NCBI RefSeq assembly: GCF_022370755.2
Contig: NZ_CP092364.2
Coordinates: forward strand, 6,386,001-6,450,000
Direction: 5' to 3'
Origin: Mycolicibacterium goodii
GTDB taxonomy: Bacteria; Actinomycetota; Actinomycetes; Mycobacteriales; Mycobacteriaceae
DNA length: 64,000 nt
Shown piece by piece: positions 45,462 through 56,610 of this stretch (the stretch's first letter is position 1; each line of letters opens with the position of its first letter). The position numbers and the translations under genes are program-made. Under the pieces are notes generated by a model that made no database searches, was not told the DNA's origin, and was given only the letters and a program-made list of their open reading frames with translations.

Positions 45462-46649
45462 TCAGCGCATCTCTCCCGCCCCCACATACGGGTACGGGCT
45501 CGTGAGCAGATTGTCCTCGGCGAACCGGCTCAACCGGAAATCGGTCTCGGGGATCCGCGGGTCTGAACTGCGTCCGTCGACCACCAGATCGGCCACCAGT
45601 CGCCCGACCGCGGGCGCGATCTTGAAGCCGTGCCCGCTGAAACCTGCCGCGACGATGAGGCCGTCGATGTCGGTCTTCGAGATCACCGGGTTCCAGTCCG
45701 GCGTGACGTCGTAGCAGCCGGCATAGCTACCGGTGATGGCCGCGTCGGTGAAGCCGGGGAACCGGGTGCCGACCTTCTCGACGGTGACGTCGATGAACTC
45801 CTCGGTGGCGCGGTTGAGGTAGCTGTCCGGGTCGGCGGGTTCGCCGTGGCCCAGATCGCTGTTCCCGAACAGGATCTCGCCACCCAGCTCGGGCCGGACG
45901 TACTGCAGCGACACCAGGTCGGAGAACACCGGGATGGCGCCGACCTCGACACCGGGGGAGATGGTGACGATCTGTTCGCGGATCACCCGGATGGGGACGT
46001 CGATGCCGTAGGGCTCCAGGAACGGGTGCGTCCATGCGCCGGTCGCGACGACGACGGTGCCCGCGGACACCGAGGTGCCGTCGGCCAACCGCACCCCGGT
46101 GACCCGGTCGCCGTGGATCAGCAGTTCGGTGACGTCGGCCCCCTGGCGGATTCGCACTCCGGCGCCACGTGCGGCAACCGCGAACGCCTGTGCGGTCTGA
46201 TAGGCGTCGCCGTAACCGCCGCGGGCCTCCCAGCCGAAGGCCGCGAACGGTTCGAGGTCGGCCCACGGCCATAGCTCGGCGACCTCGGACTTGTCGATCT
46301 CCTCGGTCTGCACACCCACCTGCCGCTGCGCGGCCAGGCTCTTGCGCAGCGAGTCGACGTTCGGTTCGCCGACGCCGACGACGTAGCCGGTCTGGCGGAA
46401 CCCGATGTCGGTGCCGAAGATCTCCTCGGCTTTCTCGAACACCTCGAGTCCCACCGCGGCCATGGCCGCCAGCGAGCTCACGCCGTAGTGGCAGCGCACG
46501 ATTCCGCTTGACTTTCCCGTCATCCCGGAGCCGACGGTGTTGCGTTCGGCGACAACGACATCGGTCACCCCGCGTTGGCTCAGGGCCCAGGCGGCGGCGG
46601 TCCCTTCCAGCCCGCCACCGATGATCACGACGTCCGCGGTGACGCTCAT
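45462..46649 (-). CDS. FAD-dependent amine oxidoreductase (SoxB/DAO family)
   Basis: 395 aa from ATG 46649, overlapping the upstream stop as ATGA. VVIIGGGLEGTAAAWALSQRGVTDVVVAERN binds FAD; GSGMTGKSSGIVRCHYG and AGFSGHGFKIAPAVGRLVADLV are typical of the sarcosine oxidase beta subunit and N-methylglutamate dehydrogenase. It probably oxidises an N-substituted glutamate (N-methylglutamate or similar), yielding an aldehyde and glutamate. The alpha, gamma and delta subunits of the heterotetrameric enzymes are not encoded nearby, so it may act alone, like monomeric sarcosine oxidase or PuuB. Confidence 0.82.
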   Translation of the reverse strand: MSVTADVVIIGGGLEGTAAAWALSQRGVTDVVVAERNTVGSGMTGKSSGIVRCHYGVSSLAAMAAVGLEVFEKAEEIFGTDIGFRQTGYVVGVGEPNVDSLRKSLAAQRQVGVQTEEIDKSEVAELWPWADLEPFAAFGWEARGGYGDAYQTAQAFAVAARGAGVRIRQGADVTELLIHGDRVTGVRLADGTSVSAGTVVVATGAWTHPFLEPYGIDVPIRVIREQIVTISPGVEVGAIPVFSDLVSLQYVRPELGGEILFGNSDLGHGEPADPDSYLNRATEEFIDVTVEKVGTRFPGFTDAAITGSYAGCYDVTPDWNPVISKTDIDGLIVAAGFSGHGFKIAPAVGRLVADLVVDGRSSDPRIPETDFRLSRFAEDNLLTSPYPYVGAGEMR

Positions 46650-47989
46650 AGCGCGTTCGACCCCCGCCCCGGGATCCAGTCGGTGCCCGCGAGCGGCACC
46701 CGTGCCATCGCGGCGGCCTCGATGGTGACGGCCACGAGGTCCTCGGGTTCCAGATGGCACACGTGGGCCTTGCCGCACGCGCGCGCGATGGTCTGGGCCT
46801 CCATGGTCAGCACGCGCAGGTAGTTGGCCAACCGCCGGCCACCCTCGATCGGGTCGAAGCGTGCCGCCAGTTCGGGATCCTGCGTCGAGATGCCCGCCGG
46901 GTCACGGCCATCCTGGAAGTCGTCGTAGAAACCGGCTGCGCTGCCGATCTTCTCGTACTCGGCGGCATACCGGGGATGGTTGTCGCCCAGCGCTATCAGG
47001 GCGGCCGTGCCGATCGCCACGGCGTCGGCGCCGAGCGCCAGCGCCTTGGCCACATCGGCGCCGTTGCGGATGCCGCCGGACACGATCAACTGCACTTTTC
47101 TGTGTACGCCGAGTTCCTGCAGCGCCTGCACCGCCTGCGGGATCGCGGCGAGCGTCGGGATGCCGACGTGCTCGATGAACACCTCCTGCGTGGCGGCCGT
47201 GCCGCCCTGCATGCCGTCGACCACCACCACGTCGGCGCCGGCGTGCACCGCGAGCTTGACGTCGTAATAGGTGCGCGTGGCGCCGACCTTGACGTAGATC
47301 GGCTTCTCCCAGTCGGTGATCTCGCGTAGTTCGTTGATCTTGATGGTGAGATCGTCGGGGCCGGTCCAGTCCGGATGCCGGCACGCCGAGCGCTGGTCGA
47401 TGCCTTGCGGCAGGGTGCGCATGCCCGCGACGCGCTCGGAGATCTTCTGGCCCAGCAGCATCCCGCCGCCGCCCGGCTTGGCGCCCTGGCCCAGCACCAC
47501 CTCGATGGCGTCGGCCTTGCGCAGATCGTCGGGGTTCATGCCGTAGCGCGACGGCAGGTACTGGTACACCAGGTGTTTGCTCTGTCCGCGCTCCTCGGGC
47601 GTCATCCCGCCGTCACCGGTGGTGGTCGACGTGCCGACCTCGCTCGCGCCGCGGCCCAGCGCCTCCTTGGCCCGGCCCGACAACGCGCCGAAGCTCATAC
47701 CCGCGATCGTGACCGGGATGTCGAGGTGCAGCGGATGTTTGGCGTGGCGGTCACCGAGGACGACGTCGGTGCCACACCGTTCCCGGTACCCCTCCAGCGG
47801 ATACCTCGACATCGACGCACCCAGGAACAGCAGGTCGTCGAAATGGGGCAGCGCGCGTTTGGCGCCCCAGCCGCGGATGTCGTAGATGCCGGTCTCGGCG
47901 GCCCGCTGGATCGCGGCGATCGTGGTCCGGTCGAAGGTCGCGGATTCGCGCAGGCCGAGCCGTGCGCGGTCATCGGTGGTGTGGCTCAT
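46646..47989 (-). CDS. FMN-binding glutamate synthase-like protein (GlxD/MgsC type)
   Basis: 447 aa. The glutamate synthase central FMN domain: MSFGALSGRAKEALGRGASEVGTSTTTGDGGMTPEERGQSKHLVYQYLPSRYGMNPDDLRKADAIEVVLGQGAKPGGGGMLLGQKIS, then VKVGATRTYYDVKLAVHAGADVVVVDGMQGGTAATQEVFIEHVGIP and VSGGIRNGADVAKALALGADAVAIGTAAL. With the two next genes upstream it makes up a three-piece glutamate synthase-like enzyme, in the methylotroph pathway N-methylglutamate synthase. Its ATG shares a base with the upstream stop. Confidence 0.9.
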   Translation of the reverse strand: MSHTTDDRARLGLRESATFDRTTIAAIQRAAETGIYDIRGWGAKRALPHFDDLLFLGASMSRYPLEGYRERCGTDVVLGDRHAKHPLHLDIPVTIAGMSFGALSGRAKEALGRGASEVGTSTTTGDGGMTPEERGQSKHLVYQYLPSRYGMNPDDLRKADAIEVVLGQGAKPGGGGMLLGQKISERVAGMRTLPQGIDQRSACRHPDWTGPDDLTIKINELREITDWEKPIYVKVGATRTYYDVKLAVHAGADVVVVDGMQGGTAATQEVFIEHVGIPTLAAIPQAVQALQELGVHRKVQLIVSGGIRNGADVAKALALGADAVAIGTAALIALGDNHPRYAAEYEKIGSAAGFYDDFQDGRDPAGISTQDPELAARFDPIEGGRRLANYLRVLTMEAQTIARACGKAHVCHLEPEDLVAVTIEAAAMARVPLAGTDWIPGRGSNAL

Positions 47990-48684
47990 CAGTAGGCGCT
48001 CGCATTGTCGACGTGGAAGTGGTAGAGGTTTCGGGCCGAGCCGTAACGCGTGTATTCCGACGTGTCGTCGTCGTAGCCCGCTGCCGCCAGCAGTTCGGCC
48101 AGCTCGGCGTGGTGCTCGGTCCGCATCGGCTTGGCCACGCAGTCCGCACCGAGCGACGCCACCGCACCACGCACGTAGATGCGGGCCTCGTAGATCGAAT
48201 CGCCCAGGGCCTCACCGGCATTGCCCCGGACGACGAGGCGCCCGGCCTGCGCCATGAACGCGCTCATGTGGCCGATGCTGCCGCCGACGACGATGTCGAT
48301 GCCCTTCATCGAGATGCCGCACCGCGCGGCCGCGTCGCCTTCGATCACCAACAGGCCACCGTGGGCCGTGGCGCCGGCGGACTGCGACGCGTTGCCGCTG
48401 ACCCGCACGGTACCGCTCATCATGTTCTCGGCCACGCCGGTGCCCGCGTTGCCGTTGATGACGATGTCTGCCTGCTGGTTCATCCCCGCGGCGTAGTAGC
48501 CGACGTGGCCCTCGACGCGGACCCGTACCGGTGCGTCGAGGCCGACCGCCACGTTGTGCGCACCGGCGGGATGCTCGATGACGAACTCACCGTCGATGCC
48601 GGGCCGGTGCAGCGCCGCATTGACCTCGCGCAGAGATGTTGTGCGCAGGTCGAACTCGGTGAGGCCGATGGTTACCTGGTCCAT
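47989..48684 (-). CDS. GXGXG-domain glutamate synthase-like protein (GlxC/MgsB type)
   Basis: 231 aa from ATG 48684, inside the last 13 bases of the amidotransferase gene; the longer open frame overlaps that gene and is rejected. Regular beta-helix turns with spaced glycines (VRVEGHVGYYAAGMNQQADIVINGNAGTGVAENMMSGTVRVSGNASQSAGATAHGGLLVIEGDAAARCGISMKGIDIVVGGSIGH) are the C-terminal alpha-subunit domain of glutamate synthase. Structural partner of the other two pieces. Confidence 0.9.
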   Translation of the reverse strand: MDQVTIGLTEFDLRTTSLREVNAALHRPGIDGEFVIEHPAGAHNVAVGLDAPVRVRVEGHVGYYAAGMNQQADIVINGNAGTGVAENMMSGTVRVSGNASQSAGATAHGGLLVIEGDAAARCGISMKGIDIVVGGSIGHMSAFMAQAGRLVVRGNAGEALGDSIYEARIYVRGAVASLGADCVAKPMRTEHHAELAELLAAAGYDDDTSEYTRYGSARNLYHFHVDNASAY

Positions 48685-49541
48685 GCGTAAACAACCTCCG
48701 GTTCGGGTTCCCAGATTCGTGCCTTCTCGACGCCCGGCAACCCGGACAGCGCGCGGTACTCGCTGGCCATCGCGACCCACTCGTCGGTCTCGGCGATCAC
48801 CGCGGGCTTGCACGCGATCGCGTCGCGCACCACGGCGAACGAGTCGCGGTTGGATACGAGCAGCGTGTAGAAGCCGTCGAACGTTCGGCACAGTTCCTTC
48901 AGCGCGGTCTCCACGTCACGTCCGGCAGCGAGTTGGGCGGCGACGAACCGCGCACCCACCTCGGTGTCGTTCTCGCTGTCGAACCGCACACCGGCGCGGC
49001 GCAGTTCACGCCGGATCGTGGCGTGGTTGGCGAACGACCCGTTGTGCACCAGGCACTGCCCGGGCCCGACCGTGTAGGGGTGGCAGCCCGACGGTGTCAC
49101 CGCGGACTCCGTCGCCATGCGGGTGTGGCCGACGCCCTGCCAGCCCTGAGCCTTCGCCAGGCCCCACGCGTCGGTGAGGGCACGCGGATGGCCCACGCCC
49201 TTGAGCACGGCCAGATCGGAGCCGAACCCGGCGATCAGCGCCGTCGGGTGGGCCGACCTGGCGCGGTCGAGCAGATCCTCCGACGAGGTGTCGGCGGACA
49301 GCAGATACGTCGAATCGACCTGCACCACCTCGACATCGGGACCGAGGTCGGGTTTCTCGGCGATGTCTGTCACCGAGACGCAGCCGCGTCCGGGCGGTGA
49401 CCACACCGGATCGCCGTAGACCGCGACGCCGGCCGAATCGGCGCCCCGGTCCGACATTTCGCACAGCATCTCGGTGAGCAGTTCACCCAACCGGGGATAG
49501 AGCTCGGCTGTGCGCAGGTGTAACCCCACGATCCCGCACAT
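48672..49541 (-). CDS. Class II glutamine amidotransferase (GlxB/MgsA type)
   Basis: 289 aa. The N-terminal nucleophile Cys2 (MCGIVGLH), DRGADSAGVAVYG, GVGHTRMATESAVTPSGCHPY and VHNGSFANHATIRREL define the PurF-type glutaminase. It releases ammonia from glutamine (or methylamine from gamma-glutamylmethylamide) for transfer by the FMN protein. Position between the glutamine-synthetase homologue and the GXGXG protein reproduces the glnT-glxBCD and gmaS-mgsABC order. Confidence 0.9.
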   Translation of the reverse strand: MCGIVGLHLRTAELYPRLGELLTEMLCEMSDRGADSAGVAVYGDPVWSPPGRGCVSVTDIAEKPDLGPDVEVVQVDSTYLLSADTSSEDLLDRARSAHPTALIAGFGSDLAVLKGVGHPRALTDAWGLAKAQGWQGVGHTRMATESAVTPSGCHPYTVGPGQCLVHNGSFANHATIRRELRRAGVRFDSENDTEVGARFVAAQLAAGRDVETALKELCRTFDGFYTLLVSNRDSFAVVRDAIACKPAVIAETDEWVAMASEYRALSGLPGVEKARIWEPEPEVVYAWTR

Positions 49542-49571
49542 GATGTTGTTCTCCTCTCGGGGATTTCAGGA

Positions 49572-50876
49572 CTAGAAAGCGGTGAGGTAGGTGTCGACCT
49601 CCCACGGCGTGACCGTGCCGTGGTAGGTGAAGAACTCCTCGCGTTTGAGGTCGGCGAAGTAGGTGGCCACACCTTCGCCCGCGGCGTCGAGCACGCCGGT
49701 GACCACGGGGTCGGCTTGCAGCGCGTCGACCGCGTGCAGCAGGGTGGGCGGCAGGGGCGTGGTTCCTCCGCTGCCGACCGGGCCCGGGTCGATGCTGCGT
49801 TTGATGCCGTCGAGTCCTGCGCCCAGCGCCGCGGCGATCGCCAGGTACGGGTTGGCCGAGCCGTCACCGCCACGCATCTCGATGCGCTGGTTGTCCGGAA
49901 CCCGGATGTAGTGCGTGCGGTCGTTGCCGCCGTAGCTGGGTAGCCGTGGCGCCCAGGACGCGCCGGACGCCGTGCTGGTGGCGCCGGTCCGCTTGTAGGA
50001 GTTGACCGTCGGTGCGACGACGGACTGCAGGGCGCACGCGTGGTCGAGGATGCCGGCAAGGAAGGCGTATGCGGTGCCGGACAGCCCGAGGCCGCGCTCG
50101 TCGTTGTCGCACGGGAACACGGGGTTGCCGGCACTGGTCAGTGACAGGTGGAAGTGCAGTCCGCTGCCGGTGCGGTCGGCGAACGGCTTGGGCATGAACG
50201 TGGCCACCATGCCGCGTTCGGCCGCGATCATCGACAGCAGGTACCGCAGGGTGATCACGCGGTCGGCCGTGGTGAGCGCGTCGGCGAACTCGAAGTTCTG
50301 CTCGAACTGGCCGTTGCCGTCTTCGTGGTCGTTGGCGTAGTTGGACCAGCCGAGGGAGTTCATGGCCACCGAGATCGCGGTGAGGTGGTCGTACATCCGG
50401 GTGAGACCGCGCGCGTCGTAACAGGGCTGTGCGGCGGTGTCCGCGACGTCGGCGGTGACCAGCGCGCCATCGGCGTTGCGGCGCAACAGGAAATACTCGA
50501 CCTCGGCACCCACCCACGGCTCGAATCCGGCGTCGGCGGCCTGCTGGATCAGGGTCTTGAGGATCACGCGGGGTGCGAACGCCCAGGGCTTGCCCTCGAC
50601 GTGCGGATCGCAGTGCACCAGCGCCAGGCCCTCCTTGATGAAGGGGATGGGCGTGAACGACGCCGGGTCCGGGATGGCGATGAGGTCGGGATCCTTGGGT
50701 TCCTGGCCCATGGCGCCGACGGCGTAGCCGGCGAAGCCGACGCCCTCGGTGGCGAGCATCTCGATGGCCTCGACGGGAACCAGTTTGGCGCAAGGCTTTC
50801 CGCGCAGGTCGACGAACAGCGCGAGGATGAATTTGGTGCCGTTCCGCTCGGCGAGGGTGGCGAGATCAGAGGTCAT
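49572..50876 (-). CDS. Glutamine synthetase homologue (GlnT / gamma-glutamylmethylamide synthetase type)
   Basis: 434 aa, shorter than GlnA1 (about 478). FILALFVDLRGKPCAKLVP opens it, GAEVEYFLLRR is the first metal/ATP motif, NGQFEQNF and GSGLHFHLSLT follow, then APTVNSYKR and IEMRGGDGSANPYLAIAAAL. No Tyr adenylylation motif like that of GlnA1 is seen at the expected place. Given its partners, gamma-glutamylation of methylamine or another amine is more likely than bulk ammonium assimilation. Other possibilities are the polyamine or ethanolamine glutamylating enzymes of actinomycetes. Confidence 0.85.
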   Translation of the reverse strand: MTSDLATLAERNGTKFILALFVDLRGKPCAKLVPVEAIEMLATEGVGFAGYAVGAMGQEPKDPDLIAIPDPASFTPIPFIKEGLALVHCDPHVEGKPWAFAPRVILKTLIQQAADAGFEPWVGAEVEYFLLRRNADGALVTADVADTAAQPCYDARGLTRMYDHLTAISVAMNSLGWSNYANDHEDGNGQFEQNFEFADALTTADRVITLRYLLSMIAAERGMVATFMPKPFADRTGSGLHFHLSLTSAGNPVFPCDNDERGLGLSGTAYAFLAGILDHACALQSVVAPTVNSYKRTGATSTASGASWAPRLPSYGGNDRTHYIRVPDNQRIEMRGGDGSANPYLAIAAALGAGLDGIKRSIDPGPVGSGGTTPLPPTLLHAVDALQADPVVTGVLDAAGEGVATYFADLKREEFFTYHGTVTPWEVDTYLTAF

Positions 50877-50906
50877 CGGAAAATCCTTCGTCTCTTGTCG
50901 GGAATC

Positions 50907-50934
50907 AATGTATCACAGGATGAAACTTCAGCAA
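50907..50934 (-). promoter_or_regulatory. Candidate promoter of the glnT-type operon
   Basis: TTGCTG (50934-50929), 16 bases, TACATT (50912-50907) on the minus strand; AAGGA at 50889-50885 then serves the ATG at 50876. The surrounding AT-rich stretch is a likely place for the XRE-cupin regulator. Confidence 0.4.
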
Positions 50935-50959
50935 GCCGACGAAACCCCGGCGACCGGAA

Positions 50960-50981
50960 ACCGCGGAGCGCGCTCCGCGGT
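50960..50981 (-). terminator. Palindromic terminator of amt
   Basis: A 22-base perfect palindrome (50960-50981) centred on GCGCGC, 28 bases after the amt stop and before the next operon's promoter. No U-tract. It would separate amt from the glutamine-synthetase-like operon. Confidence 0.7.
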
Positions 50982-51008
50982 GACCGGCCCGGGGGATCGT
51001 CAACTATG

Positions 51009-52259
51009 TCAGGCGAATTCGAGCTCGTACGCCGCGTCGCGATGGAACTTGGCGTCGATACCCTTCTCTTCCTCGTCGGGCGAGATGCGGATACCGGCAG
51101 TCTTCTTGATCACGAACGCGATGGCATACGCGACCACGAACGAATACACCGTCACCGCGCCTGCCGCGACCGCCTGCTTCCACAACTGCTCGAGGCCGCC
51201 GCCGTAGAAGAGGCCGTTGATGCCGTTGGGCATGCCCTCGCTGGCGAAGAAGCCGATCAGCAGCGTGCCGATGAGGCCACCGACGAGGTGCACGCCGACG
51301 ACGTCGAGCGAGTCGTCGTACCCGAACTTGTCTTTCAGGCCAACGGCATACACGCACACCGCACCCGCGATGCCGCCGACGAAAATCGCGCCGATCGGCG
51401 TCACCGCACCGCACGCGGGCGTGATGGCGACCAGACCGGTGATGGCGCCCGATGCCGCGCCGACGCCCGTGACGTGACCGGTCCTGATCTTCTCGACGGC
51501 AAGCCACGCCAGGACCGCCGCGCACGTCGCGACGAACGTGGTCACCATGACGATCGCGGCCGAGTTACCGGCCGAGAGCGCCGAACCGCCGTTGAACGCA
51601 TACCAACCGGCCCACAACATGCCCGCGCCGAGCAGCGTGAGCGGCACGTTGTGCGGCTTGCGCCGCCCGAACATCGCGGACTTGCCCAGCACGATCGCCA
51701 GCGCGAGCGCGGCCGCGCCGGCGTTGATGTGCACCGCGGTGCCGCCCGCGAAGTCGACGGCGCCGAGCCGGTTGGCGATCCACCCGCCCACCGAGTTCTC
51801 GGTGACCGTGCCGTCGAAGGCGAACACCCAGTGCGCGACCGGGAAATACACCAGCACTGCCCAGAACGCCGCGAACACCATCCAGGCGCCGAACTTCATG
51901 CGGTCGGCGACCGCACCGGAGATCAGGGCCACGGTGATCGCGGCGAACAACGCCTGGAACACCGCGAACAGGCTGATCGGCAAACCGTCGACCGTGGTCA
52001 TGGGGTCGAGCAGATCCTTCAGGCCCGCGAACTCGGTGAAGCTGCCGACGAATCCGCCGTACGACGTCCCGAAGACCATCGAGAATCCGAAGAGCACCCA
52101 CAGCAGACCGACGACCGCGACCGCACCGAAGGTCATCATCATCATGTTCGTCGAGCTCTTGACCGAGACCATGCCGCCGTAGAACAGCGCCAGGCCAGGG
52201 ATCATCAGCGTGAGCCCGATGATGCAACACAGCATGAAAGCCGTCGTTCCGGTATCCAT
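51009..52259 (-). CDS. amt: Ammonium transporter Amt
   Basis: 416 aa from ATG 52259, with AGGAG seven bases before it (a TTG one codon upstream is also open). Eleven membrane segments; ALFYGGMVSVKSSTNMMMMTFGAVAVVGLLWVLFGFSMVFG, AGAAALALAIVLGKS and GWYAFNGGSALSAGNSA carry the family signature and pore phenylalanines; the twin histidines are in TAVHIN and GVHLVGG. It takes up ammonium and also methylammonium. The C-terminal tail (about 385-416) is the region that receives PII protein. No glnK lies beside it. Confidence 0.95.
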   Translation of the reverse strand: MDTGTTAFMLCCIIGLTLMIPGLALFYGGMVSVKSSTNMMMMTFGAVAVVGLLWVLFGFSMVFGTSYGGFVGSFTEFAGLKDLLDPMTTVDGLPISLFAVFQALFAAITVALISGAVADRMKFGAWMVFAAFWAVLVYFPVAHWVFAFDGTVTENSVGGWIANRLGAVDFAGGTAVHINAGAAALALAIVLGKSAMFGRRKPHNVPLTLLGAGMLWAGWYAFNGGSALSAGNSAAIVMVTTFVATCAAVLAWLAVEKIRTGHVTGVGAASGAITGLVAITPACGAVTPIGAIFVGGIAGAVCVYAVGLKDKFGYDDSLDVVGVHLVGGLIGTLLIGFFASEGMPNGINGLFYGGGLEQLWKQAVAAGAVTVYSFVVAYAIAFVIKKTAGIRISPDEEEKGIDAKFHRDAAYELEFA

Positions 52260-52296
52260 CAAACATCTCCTCCACGGTGGCGGCTCGGAACAAGCC

Positions 52297-52327
52297 GTTC
52301 ACCGGCAGTAACCGATGTTTCTGTTAC
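52297..52327 (-). promoter_or_regulatory. GlnR-like binding site upstream of amt
   Basis: On the minus strand GTTAC-N6-TGAAC (52312-52297) differs by one base from the GlnR consensus GTnAC-N6-GnAAC, and a further GTAAC half-site follows upstream (52327-52323). GlnR activates amt and amine-use genes under nitrogen limitation in mycobacteria. The site is 38 bases before the ATG. The remainder of the 52260-52447 gap shows no gene. Confidence 0.5.
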
Positions 52328-52447
52328 GTGGATGGTCGTGCAGTGTTGCGAAGGCGTTAAAAGTGAATCCTGACGCGGGCGCCGGATCGGCGTCGAGATT
52401 GCTCACAGGGCTGTGGTCGCCGAGAAATCACGACCGCGGATGCCATC

Positions 52448-53077
52448 TCACGGCAATTCGAGGGGCGTACCCCACGGCCCGCCGAAGGCGATCTCAGAAA
52501 GCGGCAGACGTTCACGCGGGCGGCTGTCGCGTTCGGCGACCGCCTCGTCGACCGTCGCATAATCGCCCAGCCGGCCCACCGCGACCACCGCGAACGGGCG
52601 CACGCCGTCGGGGATGGCGAATGCGGCGCGGGCACCGTCGACGTCGAAACCGGCCATCGGGTGCGCGATGAGCCCGCGCGACACCGCCTCGACGGTCAAC
52701 TGTGCGATCGCGGCACCGGCGTCGACCGCGGCGTAGCGCGCGGTGCGCTCGTCCTCTCCCTCGTCGGCGCACACCAGGATCAGCGCCGAGGCGGCGTGCG
52801 CATAACTGTTGCCCCGTTTGAGCAGCCCGGCCAGTGTGGCGAACGTCTCGTCGGCCGTTTGCGCGCCGGTTTGCCCGTCGCGGCGGCCCACGACGAACCG
52901 CACGGGCTGGCGCTGCCCCCACGTCGCGGCCCAGCGGGCGGCCTCCAGGACCGCCGTGAGCTGCTCGGATGTGATGACGGCAGCGGCGTCGAAGGCGCGC
53001 GGGCTCCAGCGGGCGGCGAGTGGGGGATGGATCGGGACGCTGGTGTTGGCCAGCCGATCACTCGGCGCGTCGGGCAC
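52448..53077 (-). CDS. Nitroreductase-fold protein
   Basis: 209 aa from GTG. PIHPPLAARWSPRAFDAAAVITSEQLTAVLEAARWAATWGQRQPVRFVVGRR matches the N-terminal FMN-binding region of nitroreductases (RSPRAF and AARWA), and AGAAIAQLTVEAVSRGLIAHPMAGFD the second. A flavoprotein using NAD(P)H on quinones or nitro compounds; the natural substrate is unknown. It is divergent from ask with a 97-base gap. Confidence 0.82.
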   Translation of the reverse strand: MPDAPSDRLANTSVPIHPPLAARWSPRAFDAAAVITSEQLTAVLEAARWAATWGQRQPVRFVVGRRDGQTGAQTADETFATLAGLLKRGNSYAHAASALILVCADEGEDERTARYAAVDAGAAIAQLTVEAVSRGLIAHPMAGFDVDGARAAFAIPDGVRPFAVVAVGRLGDYATVDEAVAERDSRPRERLPLSEIAFGGPWGTPLELP

Positions 53078-53174
53078 GTGATCAAGTTACCGGCCGGAAA
53101 AATAAGCTGCGCGCCTCCCTTATCCTTGTTGGGACTCATTCCCGGCTCGATGATGCATGCGAAAGGTTGATCAG

Positions 53175-55483
<2,309 letters not shown>

Positions 55484-55489
55484 CCACCC

Positions 55490-56602
55490 TTGCGCCGGAA
55501 CCGCTTTCCAGCAGGCGTCTTGTCGATCTTTCTCTGCTGGAATGCGCTTTCGGCGGGGGCTGGCGTTGCGCAGGCCGACTCGGGCCTCGCACCGGGGCAG
55601 GTGCTGCGCATCGGGCCCAGCGCCGGGACCGGGACGCCGACGGGTGACTACGGCATCGGTGCCACCGATCTCTGCGAGTTCATGGAGTTCCCGAGCCGTG
55701 TGCTGCAGGTGTGCGGTGACAGCTTCGCGGGCCAGGCCGTCGGCTTCGGCGGCTGGTATTCGCCGATCGCCCTGCACGTCGAACCGGACTCGATCGATGA
55801 CCCGGCCGGTATCCGTTACGACGGGGTCAGCGGCGTCGACAAGCCGCTGCTGGCCGATCCGACCCCGCCGGGCAGTTCCCAGCTTCCCGCCGGTGTGGTC
55901 TCGATCAACCGTGAGAACTACATGATGGTCACCGTCACGCGCGATCTGACGCCGCAGACCTCTCGCCTGGTGAAAGCCGATGCCGCGCAAGCGGGTTGGA
56001 CGACCATACCCGGATCGCAACGTGAGGCGTCGTACCTGGGCGGAACTCAATCGCAGGTCAGCGGCTACTACGATCCAATCCCCACGCCCGAATCGCCGCG
56101 CGGATGGGTGTACATCGTGGCCAACAACTTCGACCGCAGCGGACCGGTGTTCCTGTACCGAGTGACGCCGCAGGACTTCACCGACCGCTCGGCGTGGCAG
56201 GGCTGGTCCTCCGCAGCGGGCCGCTGGGGTGAGCCGGCCACGCCCCTGTGGTCGGATCGCTTGGGGGAGATGAGCATTCGCCTGATCGACGGCAAGGCGG
56301 TGCTGTCCTATTTCAACGCCACGACCGGCAACATGGAGATGCGCGTCGCCGACGACCCGACGCAGTTGGGCTCCGCGCCGGTGACGACGGTGGTCTACGC
56401 CAGCGACTGGCCGGATCCGGCCGAGACCCTGCCGCCGCCCGAGGTGAACCGGCTCGCGCAACCGTATGGCGGCTACATCTCACCGGCGTCGACCCTCGAC
56501 GAGGTCCGCGTGTTCATCAGCCAATGGAACACCCGGCCCCGCGGCGGTACGCCCTACCGCGTGATCCAGTACGCGGTGAACCCGCTCAAGCCGTGGGAGT
56601 AG
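55490..56602 (+). CDS. Secreted DUF4185-type protein (Rv3707c orthologue by position)
   Basis: 370 aa from TTG, six bases after asd. Signal peptide about 1-29 (GVLSIFLCWNALSAGAGVAQADS). The mature protein has repeated blade-like segments (FMEFPSRVLQVCGDSFAGQAVGFGGWYSPIAL, GWVYIVANNFDRSGPVFLYRVTP, MSIRLIDGKAVLSYFNATTGNMEMRVAD) in keeping with a beta-propeller of the glycosidase-like DUF4185 family. Function unknown; possibly carbohydrate-binding or hydrolysing in the envelope. Confidence 0.8.
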   Translation: MRRNRFPAGVLSIFLCWNALSAGAGVAQADSGLAPGQVLRIGPSAGTGTPTGDYGIGATDLCEFMEFPSRVLQVCGDSFAGQAVGFGGWYSPIALHVEPDSIDDPAGIRYDGVSGVDKPLLADPTPPGSSQLPAGVVSINRENYMMVTVTRDLTPQTSRLVKADAAQAGWTTIPGSQREASYLGGTQSQVSGYYDPIPTPESPRGWVYIVANNFDRSGPVFLYRVTPQDFTDRSAWQGWSSAAGRWGEPATPLWSDRLGEMSIRLIDGKAVLSYFNATTGNMEMRVADDPTQLGSAPVTTVVYASDWPDPAETLPPPEVNRLAQPYGGYISPASTLDEVRVFISQWNTRPRGGTPYRVIQYAVNPLKPWE

Positions 56603-56610
56603 CGCCGTGT

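Noticed and set aside
50148..52373. 741-codon plus-strand open frame
   Set aside because: Lies opposite the glutamine-synthetase homologue and amt, both unmistakable; low-complexity Arg/His/Glu product.
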